Made by a program: the position numbers and the translations under genes. Shown piece by piece: positions 8,134 through 16,331 of a stretch of DNA of 33,078 nt. Location of the stretch: positions 1 to 33,078 of the forward strand of contig JBDROF010000017.1 in NCBI GenBank assembly GCA_043810345.1, in the 5' to 3' direction. The notes beneath the pieces were generated by a model. The model was not told where the DNA came from. It ran no database searches and saw only the letters and a program-made list of their open reading frames with translations. Within the stretch, counting starts at the first letter, position 1, and each line of letters opens with the position of its first letter. Source of the DNA: QYOJ01 sp043810345 (GTDB lineage Bacteria > Bacteroidota > Bacteroidia > Bacteroidales > FEN-979).

Positions 8134-8633
8134 AATAACTTTTCATACAGGTTGAAGTTCTCCTCATCAAAACACACAAAAATAATCTTTTCCGGCTGAT
8201 TGTTATGCAAAAGATACTTTTTCACTTCAGCTACGGCAATCCTTGCAGCCTCCCGTTTGGGGAAATGGTACACCCCGGTACTGACATTCGGAAATGCAAT
8301 GCTTTTACATCCCTGGTCCCGGGCAAGTTCAAGGCTGTTTTTATAACAGGATGCCAGTAATTGCACTTCATTCCGATTGCCACCCGACCAGACCGGTCCA
8401 ACCGTATGGATCACAAACCGGGCCGGTAACAGGAATCCTCCTGTGATCTTAGCCTTGCCTGTTTCGCATCCGCCTAGCTGCCGGCAGGCTTCGAGCAGGG
8501 CTGTTCCGGCTGCGCGGTGGATAGCGCCATCCACACCACCTCCGCCTAAAAGAGATCGATTTGCAGCGTTGACGATGGCATCTGCAATAACTTTCGTGAT
8601 ATCTCCAAGGACAAGTTCAATACGGGACTCCAT
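8100..8633 (-). CDS. Macro-domain protein (O-acetyl-ADP-ribose deacetylase type)
   Basis: The 177-residue product starts MESRIELVLGDIT at ATG 8633, eleven bases after the stop of the phosphatase gene. It carries the full macro-domain signature: GDIT, NAANRSLLGGGGVDGAIH (adenosine and distal-ribose binding loop with catalytic Asn and Asp), AKITGGFLLPARFVIHTVGP and FPNVSTGVYHFP. It matches the YmdB/MacroD class that hydrolyses O-acetyl-ADP-ribose and removes mono-ADP-ribose from proteins. The open frame continues upstream across the phosphatase gene, but that part is noise. The last ten residues (DEGRGTRDEG) come from an intergenic repeat and are probably not part of the fold. Confidence 0.9.
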   Translation of the reverse strand: MESRIELVLGDITKVIADAIVNAANRSLLGGGGVDGAIHRAAGTALLEACRQLGGCETGKAKITGGFLLPARFVIHTVGPVWSGGNRNEVQLLASCYKNSLELARDQGCKSIAFPNVSTGVYHFPKREAARIAVAEVKKYLLHNNQPEKIIFVCFDEENFNLYEKLLDEGRGTRDEG

Positions 8634-8643
8634 GGATGGGAAA

Positions 8644-9432
8644 TTAAAAATAATGTTTGAACTGTTCCAGGAAAGGGCGGTATACGTTTCCATTGGTGGC
8701 GATGATCTCCTTCCCAAAGAGGAAATTTTCTCCTTCACTGAAATCACACACCCTGCCTCCGGCATTTTGAACCAGGAGGCTACCCGCAGCAACATCCCAC
8801 GGACTGAGCCCATACTCATAGAATCCATCCAGCCTCCCACACGCCACCCAGGCCAGGTCAGCAGCAGCAGAACCAAGCCGTCGGACCCCTCTTGTATGCT
8901 GTAAAAGAAATCTGAAAAAATCCAGGTACTCATCAAGCCTGCTGTAGTCGTAGTAGGGAAATCCTGTGGCAAACAAACTGTCTCCCAGGTGTGCAGTATC
9001 AGATACGCGGATCACCTTCCCATTCAGATAAGAGGGTCTGTCGCGCCAGGTGTAATACAGTTCACGTTGCCCGGCTTCGTAAACCACTCCCAGGATGATC
9101 TCTTCCTCTTTCACGAGTCCGACACTGATGCTGTAGACCGGGATTCCGTGAATGTAGTTGGTGGTTCCATCCAGCGGGTCAATGATCCAGGTGAACTCGC
9201 CCCGGAGTAGTTCCGGACTCTCCTCAGCGATAAATCCACAACCTGGTATCAGTTTCGATAATCCTTCCATCAACCGCTGCTCTGAGTGCTCATCCACATA
9301 GGTAACAAAATTGGCATGACTTTTCTCACGCACATCCGACCGGCTGAAACGGTTGGACTCCTGCAAAAGAAACTCCCCGGTCTCCTCGCAAAGCCGGCAG
9401 ACAGAGAGGGTTATTTGTTCAAGGTTATTCAT
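8644..9432 (-). CDS. Inositol monophosphatase family protein
   Basis: The 262-residue product has the family's metal-binding motifs: EESPE, WIIDPLDGTTNYIHG (DPLDGTTN) and LSPWDVAAGSLLVQNAGG (WDxAAG). All Mg2+ ligands appear present. Members dephosphorylate inositol-1-phosphate or related sugar or nucleotide phosphates (SuhB, CysQ and others), and the sequence does not settle which. ATG 9432 (MNNLEQITLS) is chosen because the preceding 34 open codons lack family character and overlap the end of lgt. It lies between lgt (40 bases upstream) and the macro-domain gene and is probably co-transcribed with both. Confidence 0.9.
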   Translation of the reverse strand: MNNLEQITLSVCRLCEETGEFLLQESNRFSRSDVREKSHANFVTYVDEHSEQRLMEGLSKLIPGCGFIAEESPELLRGEFTWIIDPLDGTTNYIHGIPVYSISVGLVKEEEIILGVVYEAGQRELYYTWRDRPSYLNGKVIRVSDTAHLGDSLFATGFPYYDYSRLDEYLDFFRFLLQHTRGVRRLGSAAADLAWVACGRLDGFYEYGLSPWDVAAGSLLVQNAGGRVCDFSEGENFLFGKEIIATNGNVYRPFLEQFKHYF

Positions 9433-9472
9433 TTCTATCAAAGAATTGCCATACGTGCAAAATTTTCGTTTC

Positions 9473-10636
9473 TCAGATATTACCTCCTGATCTCTTCTCC
9501 AGCCACCAAAAATACCAGAATCCCGCCAACCCAAGCAGGATCAGCAGGATCGCAATCGCCTGCGCCTGGGTCACCTGTAAGCTGAGGAAATCATATGCCT
9601 TGTTGATTCTCACCTTTTCGACGAGGAACCGTTCGATTCCATTCAGGATCAGGTATATGGAGAAGAGGTATCCGGGGATCTTCAGCACCGTCCTGATCGC
9701 CATCAGGATTCCGAAAATCAATAAACCCATCAATGTCTCATAAAGCGGTGTAGGGTAGACAGGATAAGGCAGGATAAAGCAGTGATCACCATCGCAACCC
9801 GGGATGGGAATTCCATCGTCGATCACGTTGTGTGGGTATTGAAAACTCCATAACCAATCAGGGAGAAAACTAAGCCACCCTGGCATGGGATGAGGATTCA
9901 CCACTCCCCAGCAGCCATCTCCGGATAGCTGGCATCCGATGCGGCCAACCGCATAAGCCAGGATCAGTGCGGGTGCAATCGCATCGGCAATGAATGGCAT
10001 CCGGATCTTGTTTCGCCGGGCGTACCAGACGACAGCCACAGCAGCTACGATAAGTCCCCCGTAAAAAGATAATCCGGCAAACGAGAACAGCGTACCTGTC
10101 GGATCTTTGAACAGATCGTCAAGATGTTCAAAGGTATCAAAAATTTTAGCGCCGATAATCCCGAAGATGGCAGCAACCAGCAGAATGATTCCGGTGAGCT
10201 GGTAGGGATGGATCGTCACCTCTTCCCATACAGGCGGAACCAGACGCTCCCTCCTTTTTTTATAATAGTTGAAGGCAGCAAATCCTGCAGCCAGGAATAG
10301 TCCGGCAACCACACTGCCATTCCAGGAGAGAATAAATTCCTGAGGATTGCGACTGAACGCGCTGTAATTCAGGATCAGCCCGACTCCCTTCCAACCGAGG
10401 AGAAATCCAAAAATGGCAGAGTAAAACAACTCCTGGCTTGTGGCAGGAGCACCTTTCAGCACCTTTCGTTGCTGGGCAGGAATCTGACCCGCCCGCTCTT
10501 TCCGCTTCAGTTCAATGTAGAGTACGATGGCACCGGCGATAAAAGCCATGGCCACCATAAACCCGTACATCTGGATTGGAATGTCCAGATCGGTGCCTAG
10601 TATATAATTGATTAAGTCGCTGATTCTAGGAAACAT
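9473..10636 (-). CDS. lgt: Prolipoprotein diacylglyceryl transferase
   Basis: This integral inner-membrane enzyme moves a diacylglyceryl group from phosphatidylglycerol to the lipobox cysteine of prolipoproteins. The 387-residue product has about seven hydrophobic segments. The key motifs are LSFYGGLI at about 189-196 and GRIGCQLSGDGCWG at about 231-244, the Bacteroidota variant of the Lgt GRxGNFxNGE signature. It is longer than E. coli Lgt (about 290) because of extra loop sequence around 45-70 and 125-145, which is usual in this phylum. It is followed by the phosphatase and macro-domain genes on the same strand and preceded by a repeat-filled gap. Confidence 0.92.
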   Translation of the reverse strand: MFPRISDLINYILGTDLDIPIQMYGFMVAMAFIAGAIVLYIELKRKERAGQIPAQQRKVLKGAPATSQELFYSAIFGFLLGWKGVGLILNYSAFSRNPQEFILSWNGSVVAGLFLAAGFAAFNYYKKRRERLVPPVWEEVTIHPYQLTGIILLVAAIFGIIGAKIFDTFEHLDDLFKDPTGTLFSFAGLSFYGGLIVAAVAVVWYARRNKIRMPFIADAIAPALILAYAVGRIGCQLSGDGCWGVVNPHPMPGWLSFLPDWLWSFQYPHNVIDDGIPIPGCDGDHCFILPYPVYPTPLYETLMGLLIFGILMAIRTVLKIPGYLFSIYLILNGIERFLVEKVRINKAYDFLSLQVTQAQAIAILLILLGLAGFWYFWWLEKRSGGNI

Positions 10637-10643
10637 ACATGTA

Positions 10644-10740
10644 AATTACGAATTACGAATTACGAATTACAGATTATTTACTCAACCTATCACCTCATCA
10701 CCACATCACTCCATCACCCCTTCACTCCATCACCCCTTCA
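10644..10740. repeat. Two adjacent short tandem repeats (AATTACG; CTCCATCACCCCTTCA)
   Basis: AATTACG is repeated nearly four times at 10644-10670. A second tract with a unit of about 16-17 bases (CTCCATCACCCCTTCA) occupies 10687-10740 and reaches the last codons of mtaB. Together they fill the whole mtaB-lgt gap. The AATTACG heptamer also fills the primary sigma factor-rpe gap at 22513-22536. Confidence 0.8.
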
Positions 10741-12070
10741 CCATATAGCACATATCCTCATCCAGTTCATCTAACATTACGCTCCTGATCTCATTTGTAA
10801 GCGCAGAATCATACGGCGTTTTCACCTTGATATAGTTCTCCGTGAAACCGTGCATCATGCCCTCTTTATTATCGGACTCAAACAGCGCATTCACTTGCCT
10901 CCTACGGTTGGCTTGATAAAATGCGGACTTCTTCTTCTCAGATAACTTGTGCAATTGCTCGCTGCGATGTCGTTTTGAAGCTTTTGGGATCTCCTCTGTT
11001 GATCTTGCGGCCAGTGTATTTTCCCTCCGGCTGTATGTGAAAACATGCATATAGGAAACCGGCAGATCCTCCAGGAACGCAGCAGTCTCCTGAAAATCTT
11101 CTTCCAGCTCCCCGGGAAATCCAACGATCACATCTGCCGCGATGCAGGCATGTGGTAATACCCTCACGATCTTATTCACCCGGTCGGCATAGAGTTCTTT
11201 CTTGTATTTACGTTTCATCATCCGGAGGATCTTGTCGGATCCCGACTGCAATGGAATATGGAAGTGGGGAAGGAATTTTTTCGAGAATGCCACCAGGTCA
11301 ATGATGTCGTCATGTAACAGGTCCGGTTCAATGGATGAGATCCGGATGCGCGGTATTGGAATCTTCTTTTCCATCGCAGAGAGTAGCTGAAAGAAGGTCT
11401 CGCTGTTATGTTTCCCGAAATCCCCGATATTGACTCCCGTTAAAACAATCTCTTTGACCCCTAAATCAACAATCTCACGTGCGTCGTCCAGGATATGGGC
11501 AATGGTATCACTGCGGCTCTTCCCCCGGGCCAGGGGAATGGCGCAGTAGGAACAGTGGTAATCACATCCATCCTGAATTTTCAGAAACGAGCGTGTGCGG
11601 TCGCCAAATGAGTAGGAGGGGAAGAAATCGATTTTAGATTTTAGATTTTCGATTTTCGATGGCACCCCCAAACCCCCTGAAGGGGGCTTACTCCCCTCCC
11701 TTGTTGGGGAGGGGCCGGGGGAGGGGCATCCACCCTCTATCTCCTCCAGCAGGTCGAACTTCCCTTGATGACCCAATACCACTTCCACTCCATCCATCTC
11801 AACAATCTCATCAGGTTTCAGTTCAGGGAAACAACCTATGACAGCGATCCTGGCATCCGGATTCAGGTGATGAGCCCGCCTGATGGCAGCACGGCATTTC
11901 TTCTCAGCGGTGGCTGTCACCACGCAGCTGCTAATCACATAGATATCTGCTTTTTCTTGAAAACCGGATAGTTGATACCCCTTCTCGGTTAACTGCCTCG
12001 ACAGAAAGGAGGCTTCTGCAAAATTTACTTTGCAACCAAAGTGGTGAAAGGCAACGGTACGCGGTTTCAT
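10730..12070 (-). CDS. mtaB: tRNA N6-threonylcarbamoyladenosine(37) methylthiotransferase
   Basis: MtaB is a radical-SAM enzyme that adds a methylthio group to t6A37 of ANN-decoding tRNAs. The N-terminal UPF0004 domain carries its three cluster cysteines (Cys13 in HHFGCKVNFAE, Cys49 in VISSCVV, Cys80 in AVIGCFPE). The radical-SAM CxxxCxxC is Cys169/173/176 (DGCDYHCSYCAIPLARGKSRS). A TRAM-like region ends the protein. Residues about 113-148 (GGCPSPGPSPTREGSKPP onward) are not family sequence. They are an in-frame insertion of repeat DNA at 11627-11734 between the two domains, which explains the 446-residue length. The frame is preserved and all catalytic Cys remain, so the enzyme is probably active. 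Confidence 0.93.
   Translation of the reverse strand: MKPRTVAFHHFGCKVNFAEASFLSRQLTEKGYQLSGFQEKADIYVISSCVVTATAEKKCRAAIRRAHHLNPDARIAVIGCFPELKPDEIVEMDGVEVVLGHQGKFDLLEEIEGGCPSPGPSPTREGSKPPSGGLGVPSKIENLKSKIDFFPSYSFGDRTRSFLKIQDGCDYHCSYCAIPLARGKSRSDTIAHILDDAREIVDLGVKEIVLTGVNIGDFGKHNSETFFQLLSAMEKKIPIPRIRISSIEPDLLHDDIIDLVAFSKKFLPHFHIPLQSGSDKILRMMKRKYKKELYADRVNKIVRVLPHACIAADVIVGFPGELEEDFQETAAFLEDLPVSYMHVFTYSRRENTLAARSTEEIPKASKRHRSEQLHKLSEKKKSAFYQANRRRQVNALFESDNKEGMMHGFTENYIKVKTPYDSALTNEIRSVMLDELDEDMCYMVKG
11627..11734 (-). repeat. Palindromic repeat element inserted in frame in mtaB
   Basis: On the plus strand this holds CCCCCTGAAGGGGG and CCCCTCCCTTGTTGGGGAGGGG-like inverted repeats next to a tandem of TTTTAGA/TTTTCGA units (11634-11658). 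It encodes PSPGPSPTREGSKPPSGGLG and KIENLKSKID between the UPF0004 and radical-SAM domains. The TCGAAAA-type units recur at 31265-31312. Confidence 0.8.
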
Positions 12071-12073
12071 GGT

Positions 12074-12082
12074 GCAAAAGTA
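12074..12082 (-). promoter_or_regulatory. -7 box directly before mtaB
   Basis: The minus strand reads TACTTTTGC, then ACC, then the ATG at 12070. It is an exact TAnnTTTGC match lying in the 21-base gap behind the EamA gene. It is too close to the start codon for an ordinary leader. Confidence 0.45.
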
Positions 12083-12091
12083 AGGAAGATA

Positions 12092-12970
12092 TTACTTTCT
12101 GAGGTATTGTTGCAGAACAATCCCACTGATGATGAAGCTTAAACCGATCACCGTCGACAACAGGATGGTCTCTCCCACGGTATAGCGGATGATGATCAGT
12201 GAAATAAAGGGAGAGAGGTAAATCAGGTTGGAGACTTTGGCGGTGTTGCTTGAATATTTCAGCGCTTTCAGCCAGAGAAGGAACGTCAGTCCCATCTCGA
12301 ATATTCCCAGGTAGACCGATCCGGCAATTCCCTGCCAGCCTGGGATCTCAAAATCACCTCTGATCAGGTAGAGGATCAGGATGTATATGAAGCCGAAACA
12401 GAAGTTGAGAAATAACTTGCTGACATCTTCACGGGGATCTTTCATGTTCAGAACCCAGTAAAGGGCCCAGAAGAGAGAACTACTGACAGCCAATGCCACC
12501 CCCAGTGGACTGGAAAAGGATAGCCCCAGGATATCTCCCCGTGTGGAGATGATCAGCAGACCGGTAAAACTGATCAGGATGGCAACCAGGCTCCATCCGC
12601 TGATGCGTTGTTTAAGTAATGGGATAGACAGAAGAACGAGGACGAGAGGCCAGATGTAGTTAAGGGTTCCAGCCTCCTGAGCCTGCAACAGGTTGTAGGC
12701 TTCCAGCAGGACCAGGTAGTAGAGAAAAGGATTCAGCAACCCCAGGATGGCAGAACGGCCCCAGTCACCAGGGCGAAGCCTCTGCCACAACCGGATCTTA
12801 TGCTGGAGGGCCAGGGTGATGAACAGGATCATCACAGCAACCAGATTAGCCAGAAGGAGTAGCGGGATAAAATCAATGTATCTGAGCGAGATCTTCATGG
12901 CGGAGCCAATGGTGCTCCAGCAGAATACCGCACTCAGGGCAAACAGGTAAGCTTTACGCTGGTTTTTCAT
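12092..12970 (-). CDS. EamA/DMT-family membrane transporter
   Basis: The 292-residue product has about ten hydrophobic helices in two EamA halves. The first begins YLFALSAVFCWSTIGSAMK and the second SSPLGVALAVSSSLFWALYW. This is the drug/metabolite transporter fold of inner-membrane exporters of metabolites or amino acids; the substrate cannot be told. ATG 12970 (MKNQRKAYLF) is preferred over the open frame's earlier codons because transporters of this family begin just before the first helix. It is divergent from the carbamate kinase gene and 21 bases upstream of mtaB on the same strand. Confidence 0.88.
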   Translation of the reverse strand: MKNQRKAYLFALSAVFCWSTIGSAMKISLRYIDFIPLLLLANLVAVMILFITLALQHKIRLWQRLRPGDWGRSAILGLLNPFLYYLVLLEAYNLLQAQEAGTLNYIWPLVLVLLSIPLLKQRISGWSLVAILISFTGLLIISTRGDILGLSFSSPLGVALAVSSSLFWALYWVLNMKDPREDVSKLFLNFCFGFIYILILYLIRGDFEIPGWQGIAGSVYLGIFEMGLTFLLWLKALKYSSNTAKVSNLIYLSPFISLIIIRYTVGETILLSTVIGLSFIISGIVLQQYLRK

Positions 12971-13012
12971 TCCGGGAGGCGAAAGTACTAATTTATATTC
13001 ATTAAAAATTTC

Positions 13013-13020
13013 TACTTTTG
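13013..13020 (+). promoter_or_regulatory. -7 box for carbamate kinase
   Basis: TACTTTTG matches TAnnTTTG, 21 bases before the arcC ATG at 13042, which gives a plausible short leader. No TTTG lies at the -33 spacing. Confidence 0.5.
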
Positions 13021-13041
13021 ACACATATATAGAGAGGTGTT

Positions 13042-13983
13042 ATGAAACTTGCGGTTGTTGCGCTTGGAGGAAATGCATTGCTGCAAAGTGGTCAGAAAGG
13101 TACAATCGACGATCAGGAAGCCAACGCAAAAGCGACCTCCGAATGCCTGGTAAAACTATTGAAGCGAGGGTATAATATCGTGATCACCCACGGCAATGGC
13201 CCACAGGTTGGCAATATCATGCTGGCCAACACAGCCGGGGAGAAGATGTTTGGTGTTCCTGAGATGCCACTCGATATCTGTGTCGCTTATTCCCAGGGAT
13301 TTATTGGCTACATCATTGAGCAGCAATTGAAGAATGTGCTGGAAGCCCATGATATGGAGCGTGACATCATTACCATCACCACCCAGGTCCTGGTAAACAA
13401 AGATGATCCGGCATTTGAGAAACCAACCAAGCCTGTCGGGCCTTATTATACCAAAAAAGAGGCTGATCGTATGTCAAATCAGACCGGTTCTCAGTTTGCA
13501 GAGGATTCCCGTGGACGTGGATGGAGGAAAGTGGTGGCCTCACCCACCCCACTGGTGATCATGAACAAGAAGACCATCGAACGGATCTCCAGGGAGGGTC
13601 AGATCGTCATTGCAGTGGGCGGAGGCGGGATCCCGGTCTTTTATGTAGCTCCCAATAAACTGCAGGGAATTGATGCGGTCATCGACAAAGACCTGGCTTC
13701 GGCACTACTGGCTTCGCAGATCAATGCCGACAAATTGTTCATTCTTACCGACGTTCCGAAAGTTTGTCTCAACTATCATACGCCGGAACAGAAAAGGCTA
13801 GACAGGATGACGATTGCAGAGGCAAAGAAGTACCTCCAAGAGGGGCAGTTCCCTGAAGGAAGTATGGGACCCAAGATCCGGGCAGCAATTCATTTCGTGG
13901 AACGCTCGGGAAAGGATACGATCATTACAAAAACCACCATGCTGGGAATTGATAATGGTGGCACCCGGATCACTCTGATCTAG
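13042..13983 (+). CDS. arcC: Carbamate kinase
   Basis: The enzyme transfers phosphate between carbamoyl phosphate and ADP, making ATP plus carbamate. The 313-residue product is full length for the amino-acid kinase family: ALGGNALLQ (phosphate loop), ITHGNGPQVGNI, IAVGGGGIPVF, DKDLASALLA and ADKLFILTDV (nucleotide site). A GAGAGGTG stretch before the ATG is one of the few Shine-Dalgarno-like sites in the window. No arginine deiminase or ornithine carbamoyltransferase gene is nearby, so it stands alone here and its source of carbamoyl phosphate (for example purine or citrulline breakdown) is unknown. Confidence 0.94.
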   Translation: MKLAVVALGGNALLQSGQKGTIDDQEANAKATSECLVKLLKRGYNIVITHGNGPQVGNIMLANTAGEKMFGVPEMPLDICVAYSQGFIGYIIEQQLKNVLEAHDMERDIITITTQVLVNKDDPAFEKPTKPVGPYYTKKEADRMSNQTGSQFAEDSRGRGWRKVVASPTPLVIMNKKTIERISREGQIVIAVGGGGIPVFYVAPNKLQGIDAVIDKDLASALLASQINADKLFILTDVPKVCLNYHTPEQKRLDRMTIAEAKKYLQEGQFPEGSMGPKIRAAIHFVERSGKDTIITKTTMLGIDNGGTRITLI

Positions 13984-14028
13984 GGTGTCTCAATCCCCCT
14001 GTCCATTTTTGATGCATTCCGGAGAAGA

Positions 14029-15324
14029 TTATTGGCTAAAGGGCTTCCGGATCGGTGTAGCAGGAAATTCAATGGTAAAGGAGGCTCCCTTCCGGTTTGT
14101 AATGTGGAGGTTCCCGCTCAGCTGGTCGACCAGAAGTCTGACAATAAACATCCCAAATGTTTTCTGATCATCCACTTTGAATCCCTTCGGTAGTCCTTTG
14201 CCGTTATCTGAGATGGTCAGTGATATCCTTTTTTCCATCCTGTTTAACCTGACCTTGATGGTTCCCTCCTGATTCCCGGGAAACGCGTACTTGATGGAGT
14301 TTGTTATCAATTCGTTGGTTATCAGTCCAATAGGAAGGGCAGTTTCAATAGAGACATCCATGGACTCAAGTTCTGTTTCCAGGATGAGATGAGGCGCCGA
14401 AAAGGTGCTCAGGATGATGGTGGTCAGTGCTTTCAGGTATTCATGCAGCCTGATTCTATCCAGGTCTTCCGACCGGTAGAGATGTTCATGGATAAGTGCC
14501 ATCGACCTGATCCGCATCTCGATATCGGAAATGACTCTCTTAAGATTAGGTTCCTCAATTTGCCTCAGTTGCAGGCTCAACATACTGATTACGATCGCCA
14601 GGTTGTTCTTGACCCGGTGATGGATCTCCTTGAGCATGATCGCCTTCTGCTCAGATGCTTGCCTGAGCTCCTCCTCCATCGCAGCTTTTTCATTGAACTC
14701 GGCAAGCAGTCGTTTGTATTGTGCATCCAGCGCTTTCTGGTGAAGGAAGTTCTTTTTATTGAGACTCTGAAAGGCAAAGGCAATGAAGAAGCCCATGACC
14801 GCGGCCCCAAGGATGAAAAAGAGGTTGTTCATGGACATGAAAAAATCGTTATGAAACGAGTGATTCAGGATATTTGCCAGGATATAGGCGGCGAGTTGAA
14901 GGGCTCCCAATGAGATCAGAACGGAAAAACGGAGGCGGTAAAAGGTATAGAGTCCGATGGACATCAGCATGACCCAGGCAAAATAATATTCGTACCCCCA
15001 CTCGCTGGAGTTGGATGAAATCCCGACCAGAAAAATAGCCATACAGAGCAACACATTGACAACGATAAAAATAGGTGACAACAAGGGACGGAGCCTGCGG
15101 AAAAACAATGCCATGACGGAGATCACAAAGAATGGAATCACGATTCCGAACCTCATGAAGTATCGGAGTTCTTTCAGGTCCGGAAAAACCAGCTCATTGA
15201 TTGCTGCAAAGATCACGAACAACATCAGGTTCACCAGTAATCCCCATCGCATACCAGGGATGGATGAAAAAAGGGAATAGTCCTGGAACTCTTTGTTAAG
15301 TTTTTTTCTCTCTTCCCTGTTCAT
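14029..15324 (-). CDS. Membrane sensor histidine kinase (HisKA_2 type)
   Basis: The 431-residue product has about six membrane helices in residues 25-190, then a coiled linker (190-225). The HisKA_2 dimerisation and phosphorylation box is EIHHRVKNNLAIVISMLSLQ (phosphoacceptor near His235/236). A HATPase_c domain has the N box NELITNSIKYAFP, the G1 box SDNGKGLPKGF and the G2 box FGMFIVRLLVDQL. The extracytoplasmic loops are short, so it probably senses within the membrane. No response regulator gene is adjacent, which makes it an orphan in this window. ATG 15324 is used; a TTG two codons earlier is less likely. It converges with arcC. Confidence 0.9.
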   Translation of the reverse strand: MNREERKKLNKEFQDYSLFSSIPGMRWGLLVNLMLFVIFAAINELVFPDLKELRYFMRFGIVIPFFVISVMALFFRRLRPLLSPIFIVVNVLLCMAIFLVGISSNSSEWGYEYYFAWVMLMSIGLYTFYRLRFSVLISLGALQLAAYILANILNHSFHNDFFMSMNNLFFILGAAVMGFFIAFAFQSLNKKNFLHQKALDAQYKRLLAEFNEKAAMEEELRQASEQKAIMLKEIHHRVKNNLAIVISMLSLQLRQIEEPNLKRVISDIEMRIRSMALIHEHLYRSEDLDRIRLHEYLKALTTIILSTFSAPHLILETELESMDVSIETALPIGLITNELITNSIKYAFPGNQEGTIKVRLNRMEKRISLTISDNGKGLPKGFKVDDQKTFGMFIVRLLVDQLSGNLHITNRKGASFTIEFPATPIRKPFSQ

Positions 15325-15327
15325 GAT

Positions 15328-15335
15328 CAAAAGTA
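15328..15335 (-). promoter_or_regulatory. -7 box directly before the histidine kinase gene
   Basis: The minus strand reads TACTTTTG, then ATC, then the ATG at 15324. It has the same unusually tight arrangement seen before mtaB and the XRE/ImmA gene. Confidence 0.4.
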
Positions 15336-15341
15336 TAAAAT

Positions 15342-16244
15342 TTAAAGGGTTTGACGCCGGATTCTCTTGCGGTTCAACTCGGAGATATAAACCCCGGTAA
15401 TGACGATGAGTATGCCGAGGATCTTCTGAACCGTAAAGCGTTCATCCAGGATGAAAAAAGAGAATAAGGCCGTAAATACCGGAATGAGGTTAGAGAAAAC
15501 ATTGGCTTTGCTCACACCCAGGATCTTTATCGAATGAGCGTAGAAGACAAACGAAAGAGAAGAGGCCAGGATCGCGAGAAACAAAATTGAGGAGATGATC
15601 TCCCGGTTTGGAATGATCGTGAATGCCTGCCGGGACTCGAAGAGTAGAAAAAGCGGAAGGAAAAGAAATATCCCGATAAAATTCTGTATCGCGATGATAA
15701 ATAGGGGAGAATAGCTCTCCGATAATTTCTTGAGCAGTACAGAATAGATCAGTGCGGAGAAGACCGCTCCGGCCAGGCAGAGCATCCCAATACCCGACAT
15801 CTCCAATTGCTGGCCTATTGAAAGAAGCATAATGGTGATCCCTCCAAATGAAATGGCAATCCCAGCCAGGTTGAACCACCGTAGCTTTTCACGGAATGCC
15901 AGGTACGCTGCCAGTGGTGAAAAGACCGGGATGGTCGCGATGATCACTGAGGTGATGGTACTGGAAGAAAATTTCAGACCATAGTTCTCCCCCAGGAAAT
16001 AGAAAAAGGGATTGAAAAGTGCACTCAGGAAAAACCATTTGATATCCTTTTGACGCATCCGCTCCCATTTCCTGAAGATGAATATGATAATAAACAGAAA
16101 GATCGAGGAGAGAATTAACCGGATAAAGATGATGGTGATGGGCTGGTAGTACTTCAGTAGGATGGAAGACCAGATAAAAGACATCCCCCAGAAAAACATG
16201 GCTGAAAGGGCATAGAAATAGACCGGTAGCGAGAGTTTTTTCAA
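15342..16244 (-). CDS. EamA/DMT-family membrane transporter (second copy)
   Basis: The 300-residue product has about ten helices in two EamA repeats (FYALSAMFFWGMSFIWSSIL in the first and GMLCLAGAVFSALIYSVLL in the second), with a basic C-terminal tail. It is a distant paralogue of the transporter at 12092-12970; the substrate is unknown. The start is TTG 16244 (KKLSLPVYF follows), since the frame closes with TAA about 20 bases upstream and no ATG occurs before the first helix. It lies 17 bases upstream of the kinase start on the same strand and diverges from the ECF sigma operon. Confidence 0.87.
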   Translation of the reverse strand: MKKLSLPVYFYALSAMFFWGMSFIWSSILLKYYQPITIIFIRLILSSIFLFIIIFIFRKWERMRQKDIKWFFLSALFNPFFYFLGENYGLKFSSSTITSVIIATIPVFSPLAAYLAFREKLRWFNLAGIAISFGGITIMLLSIGQQLEMSGIGMLCLAGAVFSALIYSVLLKKLSESYSPLFIIAIQNFIGIFLFLPLFLLFESRQAFTIIPNREIISSILFLAILASSLSFVFYAHSIKILGVSKANVFSNLIPVFTALFSFFILDERFTVQKILGILIVITGVYISELNRKRIRRQTL

Positions 16245-16284
16245 GTCGCTAAAGGTACTTTTTTAAATACTTTTATAAAAATTT

Positions 16285-16313
16285 TGTAACACCGAGAATT
16301 TTAGTTAGTCATT
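16285..16313 (+). promoter_or_regulatory. Candidate ECF-type promoter of the sigma operon
   Basis: TGTAAC (16285-16290), 17 bases, then GTCAT (16308-16312) has the AAC / GTC layout and spacing of ECF-sigma -35 and -10 elements. No TAnnTTTG box is present in this gap. The transcript would start a few bases before the TTG start at 16332. Autoregulation by the encoded sigma factor is inferred from layout only. Confidence 0.45.
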
Positions 16314-16331
16314 TGACCAGAATCTTACCAA

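Noticed and set aside
8634..8972. Upstream extension of the macro-domain open frame (about 113 codons)
   Set aside because: It overlaps the conserved C-terminal half of the phosphatase gene on the same strand in another frame and shows no macro-domain character. ATG 8633 gives a normal family start.
12092..16244. Two EamA transporters flanking arcC and a kinase gene as a functional cassette
   Set aside because: The two transporters are divergent in sequence, the gene orientations differ and no shared regulation is visible. Chance proximity of a large family is more likely.
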